Source: Lingula anatina (Eukaryota; Brachiopoda; Lingulata; Lingulida; Lingulidae). From it: a stretch of DNA of 60,000 nt. The notes beneath the pieces were generated by a model. It ran no database searches, was not told the DNA's origin, and worked only from the letters and a program-made list of their open reading frames with translations. Positions 36,801-48,559 of the stretch are shown here, piece by piece. Every line of letters begins with the position of its first letter. The first letter of the stretch is position 1. Made by a program: the position numbers and the translations under genes. The stretch is from NCBI RefSeq assembly GCF_001039355.2, contig NW_019774637.1, positions 146,927 through 206,926 on the forward strand, in the 5' to 3' direction.

Positions 36801-39800
36801 ACAGAGTTATTTGCCTTCTGATTAATCTGTGTCTATTTAAGTAGCTGTTTTAACAGTAACAATAACAGCTGATGAAATCCTCTCCACTGAGAAGCTTTCA
36901 AATGTGTCATTGTTTTTATTCTCTGATTGGACCAAAAAGAACTTAAAATGTCTATTTTGTAAAAAGAAAATGTAGTCATAGAGTTTTTTCTTTTATTTTT
37001 TAGAAAAGCGCGAGAAGATGAGCGTGCAGCTGCTAAGAGACTGGCCATCATGGAGGCAGATTATGGGGAGGTCGTGTCGCGGAGGGAGTTTGAACAAATA
37101 ACAGCAAAACTAGCTGTAAGTAGACTCCATTCATCTCTTTGTCATATATTGTCAAACATACAATAATATGCAGTGTACTGCATGGAGTATGATGTTTAGT
37201 TTTCATGTGTTTAGACAACTGAATAGGTGGATATTTTACAGAATGTAGGCATTTGGTCATAAGCAATTTCATATTGTTCTGGATTTTTTGTTTGATTTAA
37301 TATTACTTGACTCTCTAAAATTTTCCTGTTTCCCTTTCATACTTCACTCTTGTCGTTTTTTTTTTTTTTTTTCTATATTGATCTATCTTGACTGCTACAG
37401 AGGCATTTTAATTGTAAATTATGTATCCTTATATCATATAATTTTTTTTTTACTTTATTATTTGTTTAGGAATTGGAAGAAAAACATACAACACTTCAAG
37501 ATGACTTTGACAAACTAAAAGAAGAATATGAGTAAGTGTTTGGAAAAAAATTATGTAATAATTTACAGAATGGAGAGGAAGTGTTAAATTAATTTTTTTC
37601 TTTTTTTTATCATGACCATCTAGGTGTATAATATACGGCATGTAGTGTCAATGTCCATCAATTTTTTTTCAACATGTACAACAGATAATTGCTACAATGA
37701 AGATCCATCTTTGCAGTTCAAACTGATATTTTATAGACTGTAATACCTTTCATATTTATATTGCAGCACTTTACTGGACATCAACAAGCAGCTTGAACAG
37801 CAGAGGAATGACTTCTACCAGGAAAGTGTGTCCCTCAGAGAATGCTCAACTCCAAGGTAAGAGGAGGGGTCTTAGATTAATTTTCAGGCTAGAGCAATGC
37901 TTTGAGAAAAGCATTTATCTTTATTGTTTAATTTGTTTTAATTTTTTTGTTTTGTTGTATTTTTAAACAGATTTTACTTTAAGTTGCCATTTGTATTTGA
38001 ATACTGTGAAAAGTCCCAGTTTTAATTTTTATTTTATTTTTATTTATTTATTTTTTTTGTATCAAATTGTAATGTTTTCTTTTTCTTTAAAGGCATCTTA
38101 TAATACCATTTCATATTCTTCAAAGATAAAATAAAAATTTCCCCTTTTTTTCCTTCTCAACAAGAATCATAATGTTTTATCAATTAAACCTTAAAAAATT
38201 AATACAACCCATTACCCTCTGTCTCTCCCCCAGGCCAGACTGGAGCAAGGTGGCTGAGGTCCTCCAGGGAGGTGCTGAGAGGTGGGCAGAGCTGTCTGAG
38301 GGGAAGACCAGCAATGAATTGGTGGAGGTGCTCCTCACAGAGCTGGGTGGCAAGGGAGAGGAGGAAGGAGCTGAGTACTTTGAGGGCCAGGTAGGCTTAC
38401 TGCACCTCTATTGTTTGGCATTACAATCAACATTTTGTATATAAGGTAGATGTAATTGTTTGGAATTTACTTAAGTACCATGGTACAACCATGTTGAAAT
38501 GAAAAAGAAAAAAGAAAAAACAACAATGGTAGTTATCAAGTAGTGAATGAAATTTGCAGAGTGAATAATGGACAAAAATGAGAGGGTAGAAGTAACAGAA
38601 TCAAAACCTTATTAATTAATCTCAAAAGGTGTCATTTTTCAGTTTTGCAATTAGGAATCCCCACAAAATAAGAAAATAAAGAATTTTTTTTAAAAATTCA
38701 AAGTGCTACAATCATACATATATGTATAAATCTGAGAATATGGTACACTTTCAGGGAACTGATGAAAGCATTCCTAAGTACCTGAGGTATGAGGGGCAAG
38801 TGAGGAACAGAAGATTAGGCAAGAGAGACACTGCATTCCTTGTGAAAGACATCTGGAGAGAGAAGGCAGCTCATGATGCAGAGGTAAAGAAAATGCAGCA
38901 ATATTTATATAACTTACTACAATGGTAGAGCTGTGTCCAATTCCCTGTTTACTTTACACAGACTCACTTCTGGTCAGGTATTTTTAACTTGAGAGAAGCA
39001 CAGGTCTCAAACTACTGCGCATGCGCGAAAAGTACGCTGTTTGAAATAAACAAATGGTGAAATTGACAAAGCCTGCCGGTGTTTACCGTCTGGTTGATTT
39101 GATTTAATTTGCTTTCTGGTGTTGTTTTGAGAAATCATATTAGAAATATTTTGTTGATTGTATGTTTTAAAAAGCAAATCCATCGGACTTTCCTGATTAA
39201 CATTCATTTTGCTGTCATTGTAAGGGGGATTTCCTTTGCATTTATAGTGTTATATGTGGCCCCAACTGGATTTTCCACCCCTCCCCCACTCTTGATTAAT
39301 AAAATTCTTCATCGGGCAGATTGAAAATTATATTGCAAAACACATTAAAAATCGTAAGAAGGTTAATTGCAGATAATGCTGTAAGGATATTCTTACTGGG
39401 GGGGAACTCAGTCAATATAAAATTTTTTACTTCGTCTTACGCTTTTGGAGCACCTGTTCTAATTTTTGAAAGCGAGGCAATGGAACCAAATAATACGATA
39501 CAATTTGTAATCTCGTAAAAATGGATTTTTTTAAAAGAGGTCATAGCCGGGCGTACATCAAAAGGCGACTTGTTAATCTTTTTGATATTTAATAATAATT
39601 AATATAAAAGATACGATATAATAAATTCTTGTAGACGGCCTATTTATTAGCTTTATTGATTTTTTAAAGTATTTGGAGATTAAAAACACAAAAGTTGTCT
39701 GGTTTCATATCGAGGCACCCCGTTTAGTTCGTGTGCTCTTGAGAGATTGATGTAAATTGTACATGTAGCATTAAGTCCAGATAACTGTTGTGTTTCCAGT

Positions 39801-41991
39801 TTTTTTTTTTTTTTTAACAATTATTTCTTTATATTTACACTGTCACAATAATGGTGATGTAAGTTACTAGTGTAGAGGCTTTTCAAATCAATTTTATAAC
39901 TTAATGATAACTGCAACTTCAAATATGCATCAAATTTATTTAACTTTTATGATTTTCATGGAGAGAGTAAATTAAGAAACTGACACAATAATAATAATAA
40001 TAATTCTTTTTTATAGAAAACAGATGGCACCCGTACCACATTGGATGATTTCCTTTACCTGTACCTGCAGCGTAGGTTTGGTGTAGAGTCTATGATCGTG
40101 GAGTGGGGGTACAATCTACACGACGCCTGTCAGAGGTTCTCTCAGGATATCACCATTGGTACTTTCTGGTCAATACTCACTAATGAGGTAAGTGTTCAAA
40201 ACAGACTGTAGCATAGAAGTAAAATGCAAGTGGGAATAATACTTTTTAAAAGATGAAAAAGTGGACTTTGGTGGAGGCAGCATGAAATACAGTACTAACA
40301 CTGCACAATCTGTGACCTTAACTGCCTTTATGTTTCCATGAAGAGACAAAAACAAACATACTCCAAAAAAGTAATTTACCAAACTGTTAAAGGTGTTTTG
40401 TTTCATTTATAAATTGTAGATTTTATTAATGCTTCTCACACAAATAGTAAAAAGTGCGTTTGCATGCTTTTAGACTACCATCTACCAAGGCAACAGATTG
40501 ATTTTCCACAAGTATTCACAGATATGTCTATAGATAAATAGACAGTCATTTTGGCTCTCAGTCAAGCAAAAAAATGTCCTCTATAATAACTGCTGCCCTG
40601 GTAGAGGGTACTTTTAGACATAGTGATGCACACAACATAATCAGTCTGAAAAAGCTCACTTAGAGTTCAGTCAGGACTGAGAACCAGGAGCACTAGTTTC
40701 AAAAAATGGACATTTCTCTTGTGAGAATACAAATAAAACCATTCCCAATGTATCACACAATTCACCACTCATTTCTGCTTCTGAATGTTTCAGTTTGATG
40801 AAGACCTGTTCCACACAGAGCTTCAGACAATAGAGAAGGTCCAGAACACCATGACAAAGATAGATATGGACAAAGGTAACGAGGGGATGGTGGCTAAGAC
40901 TGACTTCAAGGCAGGACTGAAGGAATGCTTCCCTGATGCTGATGATGAAGGGATAGATGCCCTCATGGAGGCTGCTGTCATAGAGCTGGAGGCCGTGGAG
41001 AGTGACACTCTGGAATATAAGAAATTATTTATGGAGGTGAGAGCGACTATTGGGGTAGAAAAGGGAAGGACAAGAAAGAAGAAAGTGTATGTGTGTGTGG
41101 GTGGGTGGGTGGGGGGGAGAGGAGGAGGGGTCTCCCAAGTAGCAAATAATTTATTAAAAATGCCCAAAACTTTATCTCATCCTCTTTGAATTTCACTCTC
41201 TAGTGTAAGCAGTTACTTTGCAATAATTCCAGTAATGCATGGTGTTACAAGTAGAGTTTTTAAGTGAAGTTTCATGGTTCATGTTATTTGAAATTTCCCT
41301 TTCTAATCTCCTGCAGGATGATGAAGGTAACACGGGTCCTTTTGTGCCAGCAATCAAAAACCAGCTTAAGAAAGAGAGGCAGGTCTACATAGATGATATC
41401 AAGGCAGAGCTGACATTGGAGGAGGGGCAAACGTAAGTATATGGATTAATAGCATCTCACTGAAGTAGTATAAACAAAGATGAAACAAATTTTATACAAA
41501 ACTCAATTTTCCAGTTCATTTTTAGAGCTGTTTGTAATAGTTTTTATAGCTATTAAATATATTTTGATATCGATTTATTGGTTCTTTAATAAATTGTGTG
41601 TAGACTGTGAAAATGCATGAGAAGCAACTAAATATCGTTTCATTTTTTATCAAAATTTCAGCCTGATACATTGCTCATTGTTTTTCCTCGGGAGTGTCAG
41701 GAAAATTCATCCAATTTTCTTGGCACACTGAAAACAATTATTAATATCAAACTTTCACACCTAACACATTGTATTTTCCTCTCCAGGGAAGTGGATGTGG
41801 ATGCATTGAGAATGGGCATCACTGTGGCTGACCCAGAGATAGATGGACCACACATGGACAAGTACCTGACCTGGACCTATGCATGCACTAGAGAAGCTCT
41901 GGACATAGAACCCAAACCAACCATCACTATTGATGACATGAATGCACGCATGTTGGTTGGGGACCTCAAAAGAGTTGGCATCAAGTTGTAA
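33830..41991 (+). CDS. TSNAXIP1: Translin-associated factor X-interacting protein 1 orthologue, complete
   Basis: Coiled-coil protein named for binding TRAX; in vertebrates mainly testis/ciliated-cell expressed, exact role unclear. Exons: 33830-33876, 34360-34477, 34914-35159, 35530-35664, 36053-36122, 36485-36758, 37004-37115, 37470-37531, 37767-37856, 38234-38390, 38755-38883, 40017-40187, 40794-41036, 41317-41432, 41787-41991. They join in frame to 724 aa. The N-terminal conserved part has FLDQLESYLKKELRALGV and AHREVFEYLVEDFKTYKPLL. Residues about 180-380 are heptad-rich coiled coil (EIFDLKKENAGLYKKIDDM; KLAELEEKHTTLQ). The C-terminal half has a conserved helical region (TTLDDFLYLYLQRRFG; EWGYNLHDACQRFSQD) and an acidic segment resembling degenerate EF-hand text (KIDMDKGNEGMV). 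The start follows a stop-free 5' leader next to the divergent RANBP promoter. The assignment rests on protein similarity plus the conserved neighbour. Confidence 0.93.
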
Positions 41992-42620
41992 AACAGTGGA
42001 CTTTTTATAAATTTTTTTTTCTTCTTATAAGATGTTTGAATTATTCAATATGCATTCAAGAAAATACATTGTCATTTTATTAACTGAAAAAAATTCATTT
42101 CTCGGCTCTCTTCTTCTGGAAACTGCAGAATGATGCGCTAGTTTTGTCTACACATTTCCCACCCATTTATTCTTCTGTTTAAAGTCTTATTTTTTTAATT
42201 GGTGTGCTGGTTCAATGTATCTCAGATACACATGCACTGCAATGTGAAGGCTGCTTAGAAGTAGAGGTTTGTGCAATACACATACGTAGAAAAACGTTTG
42301 CTCTCACACAGTAATTGATAGTCTCTTTAGTATATTTGAGAGGTATATCAAATGCAAAAATTGTGACAATCAAAGCAAAACTCAGAAATGTGGTTTAAAA
42401 AATGTTAGTTTTTTATTTTGTGAGACTTTGAACTTGATAAGGCAGTAGGTATTTTTGACATGAAGTGACAAAATATAAGAATGATGTGAATGATTTCTTT
42501 GCATTGAAGACATCACATTCCCAAAAGCACCTCTGAATACACATCATGTAAATGTAAACTGTAAATAATGCCAAGTATTTGTTAATGTTGTAAATTATTA
42601 CAATGTAAATATGCAATGTA

Positions 42621-42654
42621 AATAAATGACTATTATCAAAATGCTTATAATAAA
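42621..42654 (+). promoter_or_regulatory. Candidate TSNAXIP1 polyadenylation signals
   Basis: Two AATAAA hexamers, at 42621-42626 and 42649-42654, lie about 630-660 bp after the stop. They lie before the convergent GST gene's stop at 42978. Confidence 0.5.
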
Positions 42655-42977
42655 TTTTCTAACATAGAAAAAATACTTTTTTCTCCCTCTCGTCCTTAGA
42701 CGTGTTCAGTAGAAGATGAACTATAACTACATGTACTTATTGTACTGTACTATCTGTGACATTCTGATTTCATAAAATTTTTTGAGTCCTGATGAAAACA
42801 TCTTGCAATATTTCTTTGATCACAGAATACCGATTTCAGCAAACTGTTGCCTGTTAAACTTCAGATCAACCTACAATGTCAATGACAGTCATTACTCAAT
42901 ATAAAACTTCCCAGTTAACTTTGATTTGATCTCTTTACCATAGCACTTGCTCAGATTTCACCCCATTTATCCAAACT

Positions 42978-45344
42978 TCACAGTCCGATATCAAAATCTG
43001 GGTTTCCCGTGAAATGAGTTTTGGCAAAGGCTACATGTACGTCAGTGTCCAAAGTGACTTCTTTCACAGCAGGCACCTTCATCATGTGAGACATGTAAGC
43101 CTTCAGTTTTGGTAGCTGGTCCTCTGGGTACCCCACCCCTGTCACCACTGATGTCATCCCCACACGCTCCAGCCACGGCCAGATGTACAGATCCACAAGA
43201 GATATAGTGTCACCTGGAATAGTTTTGATGTAATCTATGCAAACTGCAGTTTTTGTTATAAGATAATTTATTAATGTGTTTTTTGATTATTTTAAAATTT
43301 TATCATCATTTATCTGTATGTCAAATTTCTTTTCACGATTAAATTGCCATTTATTCTCTGTCATAAAAAAACTATAACAATTATTTATTTATTTATTTTT
43401 TTAGCTTGGACATCTAAAAATCTTCTTCTCACCAATTTCACACTGCTTTCATTTCACTTGAAAATATATCTTCCACAATGAATTGCTCTCACCTTGAAGA
43501 TGTAATAACAACATCCTTAACAGCATGTCAGTAAAGATAACTTAAGTGCATCACTTGCTATGTACATACCCATCATGAATGGTCCTTTGATTGCCTGTTC
43601 ATATCTTTCTAATGCTGTAAACATATCTCTGGCAGACTGGGTATCTTTTCCTGCAGAGTCAAAGGCAGCCTTGTGCCAGGAACCGATAACCTGAAATAAA
43701 AATGATAACATTTGCAACAACCTAAGACCCAATATGCAAGGATAGGACAGTCGGCAAAACTTTAAAGGGTAAGCAGATGAGCAGAAGCTACAACTGTGAA
43801 CAGGAAAGGAGTCAGTGCTGTTTTGTTCCTGCATAGGTGAACCTGTGTTGTATCTTGGCGATTTCAAGGTATGTAAATTACATTTTTCAGTCTATTGGTT
43901 ACTCTTAAAACGTATGTGCACAAGTGACATATCGCGTGACAGACATCTAAGACGCTCAAGTTAATTTTAATTAAGCAAAAATCCCCTAGGAGATAGTTCG
44001 ATCCAAAGTTAGTAAGATAGTCTCTGGGAATAGTCTCTTAGTGAATGGACTTAAAAAAATTATCTTACTTTTCCAAATCCTTCCATCAGTAGTTTCCCAC
44101 AGGCTCTCTCATAAGGGTCAGAGAGTGTCAATGGTTTCTGACTGGGAAACACATCCTCTAGGTATTCACAAATGATGACAGAGTCGGTCAGTGTCCTTCC
44201 ACCTGGAATTTCCAAGGTTGGCACGGTTCCTTTTTCGTTTATCTCCAAATACCATTCTGGTTTGCTTCTAAGATTGATGTTCACTATTTCATACCTAAAA
44301 ATAAAAATTTTAATGTAATATAACATCAAGAATGCCTTGATAATACTGATAACATAAGAATTTCTTATAATGATTACATGTGTCACCTTACATATTACCT
44401 TAAACTATGAACTGCCTCTGCTGTTCTCAATGTTATGACAACATATTTAGTTTCTTATAAACTAACACCACCACTACCAGTTTTTATTTACTATCCTGAT
44501 CTTCATTACTCATTCTTTCCTTCCTTCCTTCCTTCATTTGTTTATTACTCATTCATCTATTTTACAAGTTAATTTTAATAAATCTGATATAGGGAAATAC
44601 GCAGTGGTAGCGGGCTTTCAATGTCTTGTTTCCTTGATGACTTTTATGGCTGACGTGTTTACAATGAAACTATCATACTATGCAATGTAGATCGATCGGA
44701 ATCAGCTGGGGCTCTAGCTGAATGTAATCAGATTAACTGAATGCCCCGCCTCTTTAAGTAGCTATAGGGTGTGATTAACTTTCATGTGTGCTCGGCTTCT
44801 AGAAGCTTTTCGCTTCTTTTTCACTTTCTGAGTGCAACCGAACGCACAAGAGTTGGACTGATCTACAAAGTACGATACTATCATTGGGAACGCGCCCTCT
44901 GACTTACGGTATCTCCTTGTAAGTGAGGACCAGTTTAACTCTCTCGCTGAATGGGCAGAATCGCTGACAATACACCCTATGTAACTTATCAGTACTGGCT
45001 GGCTTACTGGAGCCTGGAATAGAAATGTGAAGAGTCTACAAAACGATGAAGCTATAAATCCATTTACTGGAGAGAACAACGTTTCTAACAGACTGTGACA
45101 AATTTATTCAATATGTCACCGTGACATGGAGACTAGCCTTGGGCCAATGAAACGAACGTTTAGCGTGCATAAGTTTTAGCTGACCGATTACTCTCTTTCG
45201 TGGAAACTTTGACCTCCCAATTATTTAAATGTACATTCAGTATGTGAGATCCAAATGCACTAGACAAAGACAAACGTAGACATGCCTTCGATCACCTGTT
45301 TATGGCCTACCTTTTCCAAGCACTCGTGGTTGATGAACCGACAT
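42978..45344 (-). CDS. GSTO: Omega-class glutathione S-transferase, complete
   Basis: Cytosolic thiol transferase / dehydroascorbate reductase type enzyme using a catalytic cysteine rather than Tyr or Ser (family knowledge). Exons, 5' to 3': 45311-45344, 44908-45013, 44069-44294, 43570-43690, 42978-43213. They join in frame to 240 aa; human GSTO1 is 241. The N-terminus reads MSVHQPRVLGKGSSKP, matching the LGKGS extension special to omega GSTs. The active site is RFCPFSER with Cys31 (Cys32 in human). GSH-site text KGTVPTLEIPGG and the DSVIICEYL stretch (usually ES in omega enzymes) complete the thioredoxin-like domain. The alpha-helical domain has DLYIWPWLERV and ends NPDFDIGL. It is convergent with TSNAXIP1 (986 bp between stops). 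It is not linked functionally to its neighbours as far as I can see. Confidence 0.96.
44700..44740 (-). mobile_element. Family B element fragment
   Basis: Carries CTCTAGCTGAATGTAATCAG followed by ATTAAC, the inner arm motif of the family B foldbacks, in GSTO intron 2. No second arm is clear. Confidence 0.5.
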
Positions 45345-45701
45345 TGTTGTAGGTGTTGCTATCGGTGGCAAGTTTTTGCCCTTTATAAGAATTTAATTTT
45401 CTGAAGTATTTTCTTTTGCAAATAAAAAAATACATTAACTATTCAATCTTTGCATCTGTCTATATAATTACTTGTATCTAAATAACATTTAAAATTTTTG
45501 ATTGTTTATATTCATTTATTTATTTATCCATTGAATACCAAATTATTATTGATGGATAGATTTTAATAAAAATTAATAAATAAAGTAATAGAAATAAGGT
45601 TAGATTTATTCATTGATTGACAAGCTCGTGTACACAAAAAGAGCAATTCTAGTTTTTATATTTTCGTGCAAACGTCTCTTGCTTTTTTGCAAATTGTTTT
45701 T

Positions 45702-45702
<1 letters not shown>

Positions 45703-45752
<50 letters not shown>
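45703..45752 (+). repeat. (TC)n microsatellite
   Basis: CT/TC dinucleotide run with one TTT interruption, upstream of GSTO. Confidence 0.95.
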
Positions 45753-45792
45753 ATTCGAAAGAAGCTCATTCAAATCGCTTAATTGTAACCCT

Positions 45793-45796
<4 letters not shown>

Positions 45797-45845
<49 letters not shown>
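45797..45845 (+). repeat. (TTA)n microsatellite
   Basis: Uninterrupted TTA triplet array in the GSTO-expansin intergenic region. Confidence 0.95.
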
Positions 45846-46388
45846 TCCTTATTTTTGTTTTGTTATGAAGATAACATCTTCAAGTAATTTACTTTGCAAT
45901 TAGCGTTCTCCTTTCTTGGGGGGAAAGCGCTGTCAGAGCTTGCTCAAGAGTACATCAGGAGTAGGCCTATTGGTAGGCCTATTCCCACACATGTAAAAAT
46001 TCTATTTAACTTTTAGTTAAAGTCGCTTTTGATTGTTTTCCTCAAAATTTTACTTATTTCAATTTAAATTTATATTTCAATTTAATTTTTATTTCTCTTT
46101 TCAAGACAAGATTGCCCCACCCACCCCCTTTTTTTGGGCGTGCACCAAGTTACCCCGTCGATCAAAATATCGCATGCATTCCTCCATAAGACTAATAACT
46201 GACGTCAAAGGCTTTTATGTCTTTTTTATTGACTCATCCCATATTTACAACCTCTCCCAAGGCAACATTGTTTGACGATCGTCTGTTTGGGTCGCTGTCA
46301 TTTCTTACTGGACAGCGGGCCTATGCCAAAGTTTTCTAGAAATACACACATCATTTGGTCCGTGAGTCAGGAAGGCCACTTCAAAGCA

Positions 46389-46395
46389 TATAAAA
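46389..46395 (+). promoter_or_regulatory. TATA box of the expansin-like gene
   Basis: TATAAAA preceded by CA and followed by GGGAG. Downstream, a non-coding first exon is plausible from about 46418 to a donor after 46553 (CCAGAAAAG|GTACAT). An acceptor before 46744 (CTTTTCAG|TGG) would place the ATG at 46752 ten bases into the second exon. This is inferred from splice-site text only. Confidence 0.5.
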
Positions 46396-46751
46396 GGGAG
46401 ATGAAACTGAACTTGTACGGGTATATTAGCAGTAGAAGGTTGAATGACTTATTGCACATACAAGTATTTGCATTGAATAGCATTTAGATTCAAAGAGCAT
46501 TGAAAATATCAACAGGCTAGAGGAGCATCGGTCATCAAGCTCTGCCAGAAAAGGTACATCAGTTTTAGCATGTATGTTTTCTGATTTCATTTTACCTCTT
46601 GAGATGTTTTTGAAATTTGTTATGTACCAGATTTCTATAGCTTATATAACATTTCCTACCTTGAGCAAAGGTATTTATTTATTTTTTTATTTAGGGCAAG
46701 CAATAAAAAAGTCAAATTGACAGAATTAATGCTCAACTTTTCAGTGGAAAA

Positions 46752-48523
46752 ATGTTGATCTTCACCCTAACGTTGCTGTATACGCTGGCCTACAATCTTC
46801 CTGGTGGAAGCGCACAACAAACGAAGTTAAATGAATTGTACCAGAAGAGATTCTTCGGAGAGGTAAGTTGACTTATCCACGGTAAGATCTTCCGCTATGA
46901 AGGCTCCTTATTTCTTAGGGAGACAGCTTGCCTGGAGAACAGACTCCATTTCTTTTTCAAGAGGGTAGGAAAGACGCACTGACGCCCCGAGGTCTTTCGT
47001 GAACTCATTGCTACAAAAGACCTCAAATAAATTTCACCATTTTTGTCTTCATCAAAGAAACAAAGAAAAGATTTCTGTAGTGCGTGCGGGTTGGGCGTAC
47101 CACTAACTGCCCCCCCCCCCCTTCCCCCCGTATATTATATCCTCGGTCTGCCAGTGCCTATCCCAGGTTTAGTCGACCCTGTGCACACGGATATATACAT
47201 GTACACGCATGTTTAATTTCTTTACGATACAAATGACTCACGTCCTTCTTGTTGGTTCAGTTGCATCACAGGGTGGAGATAAAATTCCGGTGAGTACTTG
47301 GGGGTGGGGGGGGGGGGGGAGTGACAGGAATGGTAGTCCGCTAGGCAACGTAATCCGTTCCCCATTACTTTGTATAGGTGACATTCATCTCATATACTAA
47401 TAACCTGTACTTGTCATATTAGACCCTGGACATCCTTTCCTAGGAATACCATTCCTGTCACAGGGGTTGTGAATAGTTTTTCCCTTTCTTTGGCTTGCGA
47501 AAAGGGTGTGGATTTCTGCATATTTATACTGTTGAGAATAATCACACCTTTATTTGAAAAACGCGCTAGAAACTGTAAAAATGTTTGCAGGACCACACTG
47601 ACTCAAAAAAGTGCGTCGTTTCTGACATAAACAAATCTAGGGCGCTAGAAGGATTCACTATCAGTTTAACAGCCTAAAATTATCATCAATGGTAATAAAA
47701 AATGCATTATGCCAGGCTGACTTGGGGCAATTAGAAAAAGACCAGTCACGTCACGTCTTTGAAAATACACTTTACCTCGATTGATAGATATTTAAAATCT
47801 GACTGACGGATCTACTTTTTTCCAAACGATGTCATTGTTTGTTTTAGAATTGTCTGTACAAAATAAGAAGCGAACATCGATTACTTAATTAACATCTAAC
47901 GCACTATTTAAATCGGGGGTCGCTTGCTTGGATACTGCAACTACGCCTCTTGGCATATTTATCTTATAATTAATGCAGTTTGAATGTTGGAAAATTTGGC
48001 ATATTGAAGCAATTAAAATGCCACTCAGTTGTGAACCCCACTTTGTTTTCATACAAATAATCGCCTTCGTTTTGTTTTAGATCATCGTTATTTAATTGAA
48101 TTTTTAATTGAATTAATTTATTATTAATTTTTGCCGGATGACGAAACATACCTTATATTTTCACCCTATATTGAATTCTAGGGCACTTATTACGGACAGT
48201 CATATAACCAGGCCAAGGAGACATGCCAGCTGAGATCTATGTTGCCCGGAAAGCTCAGTGACTATGGGATAGACAGCACCGCGGCAATAAACATTGAGCA
48301 ATTCACAGGGTCACTCACATGTGGAATTTGTCTAAGAGTCAGTATTTTTCCTCGCTTCGTTAGTCTTTTTTCCTGGTGTTTTAAAAGATTAGAATTTCTA
48401 GATACCCTTTTAAAGTGTTCAAACTGCAATGTAATGATGGAAATGTACCATTTGTTGCTCTTGCTCTCTCTCTCTTTCAAACACAGACGCGCTCAAACAT
48501 ATACATGCATATAGACACGCACG

Positions 48524-48559
<36 letters not shown>

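Larger units (their letters stand above)
45345..46388. other. Divergent intergenic region GSTO - expansin
   Basis: About 1 kb of AT-rich DNA with two microsatellites. It should hold the GSTO promoter near 45345-45500, where I see no clear core element, and the expansin promoter at its right end. No gene is evident. Confidence 0.6.

Noticed and set aside
40823-41167. 114-aa minus-strand frame with a Pro/Thr run
   Set aside because: Antisense of TSNAXIP1 exon 13 and a G-rich intron tract.
45613-45903. Leu/Ser-rich 96-aa frame
   Set aside because: Translation of (TC)n and (TTA)n microsatellites upstream of GSTO.
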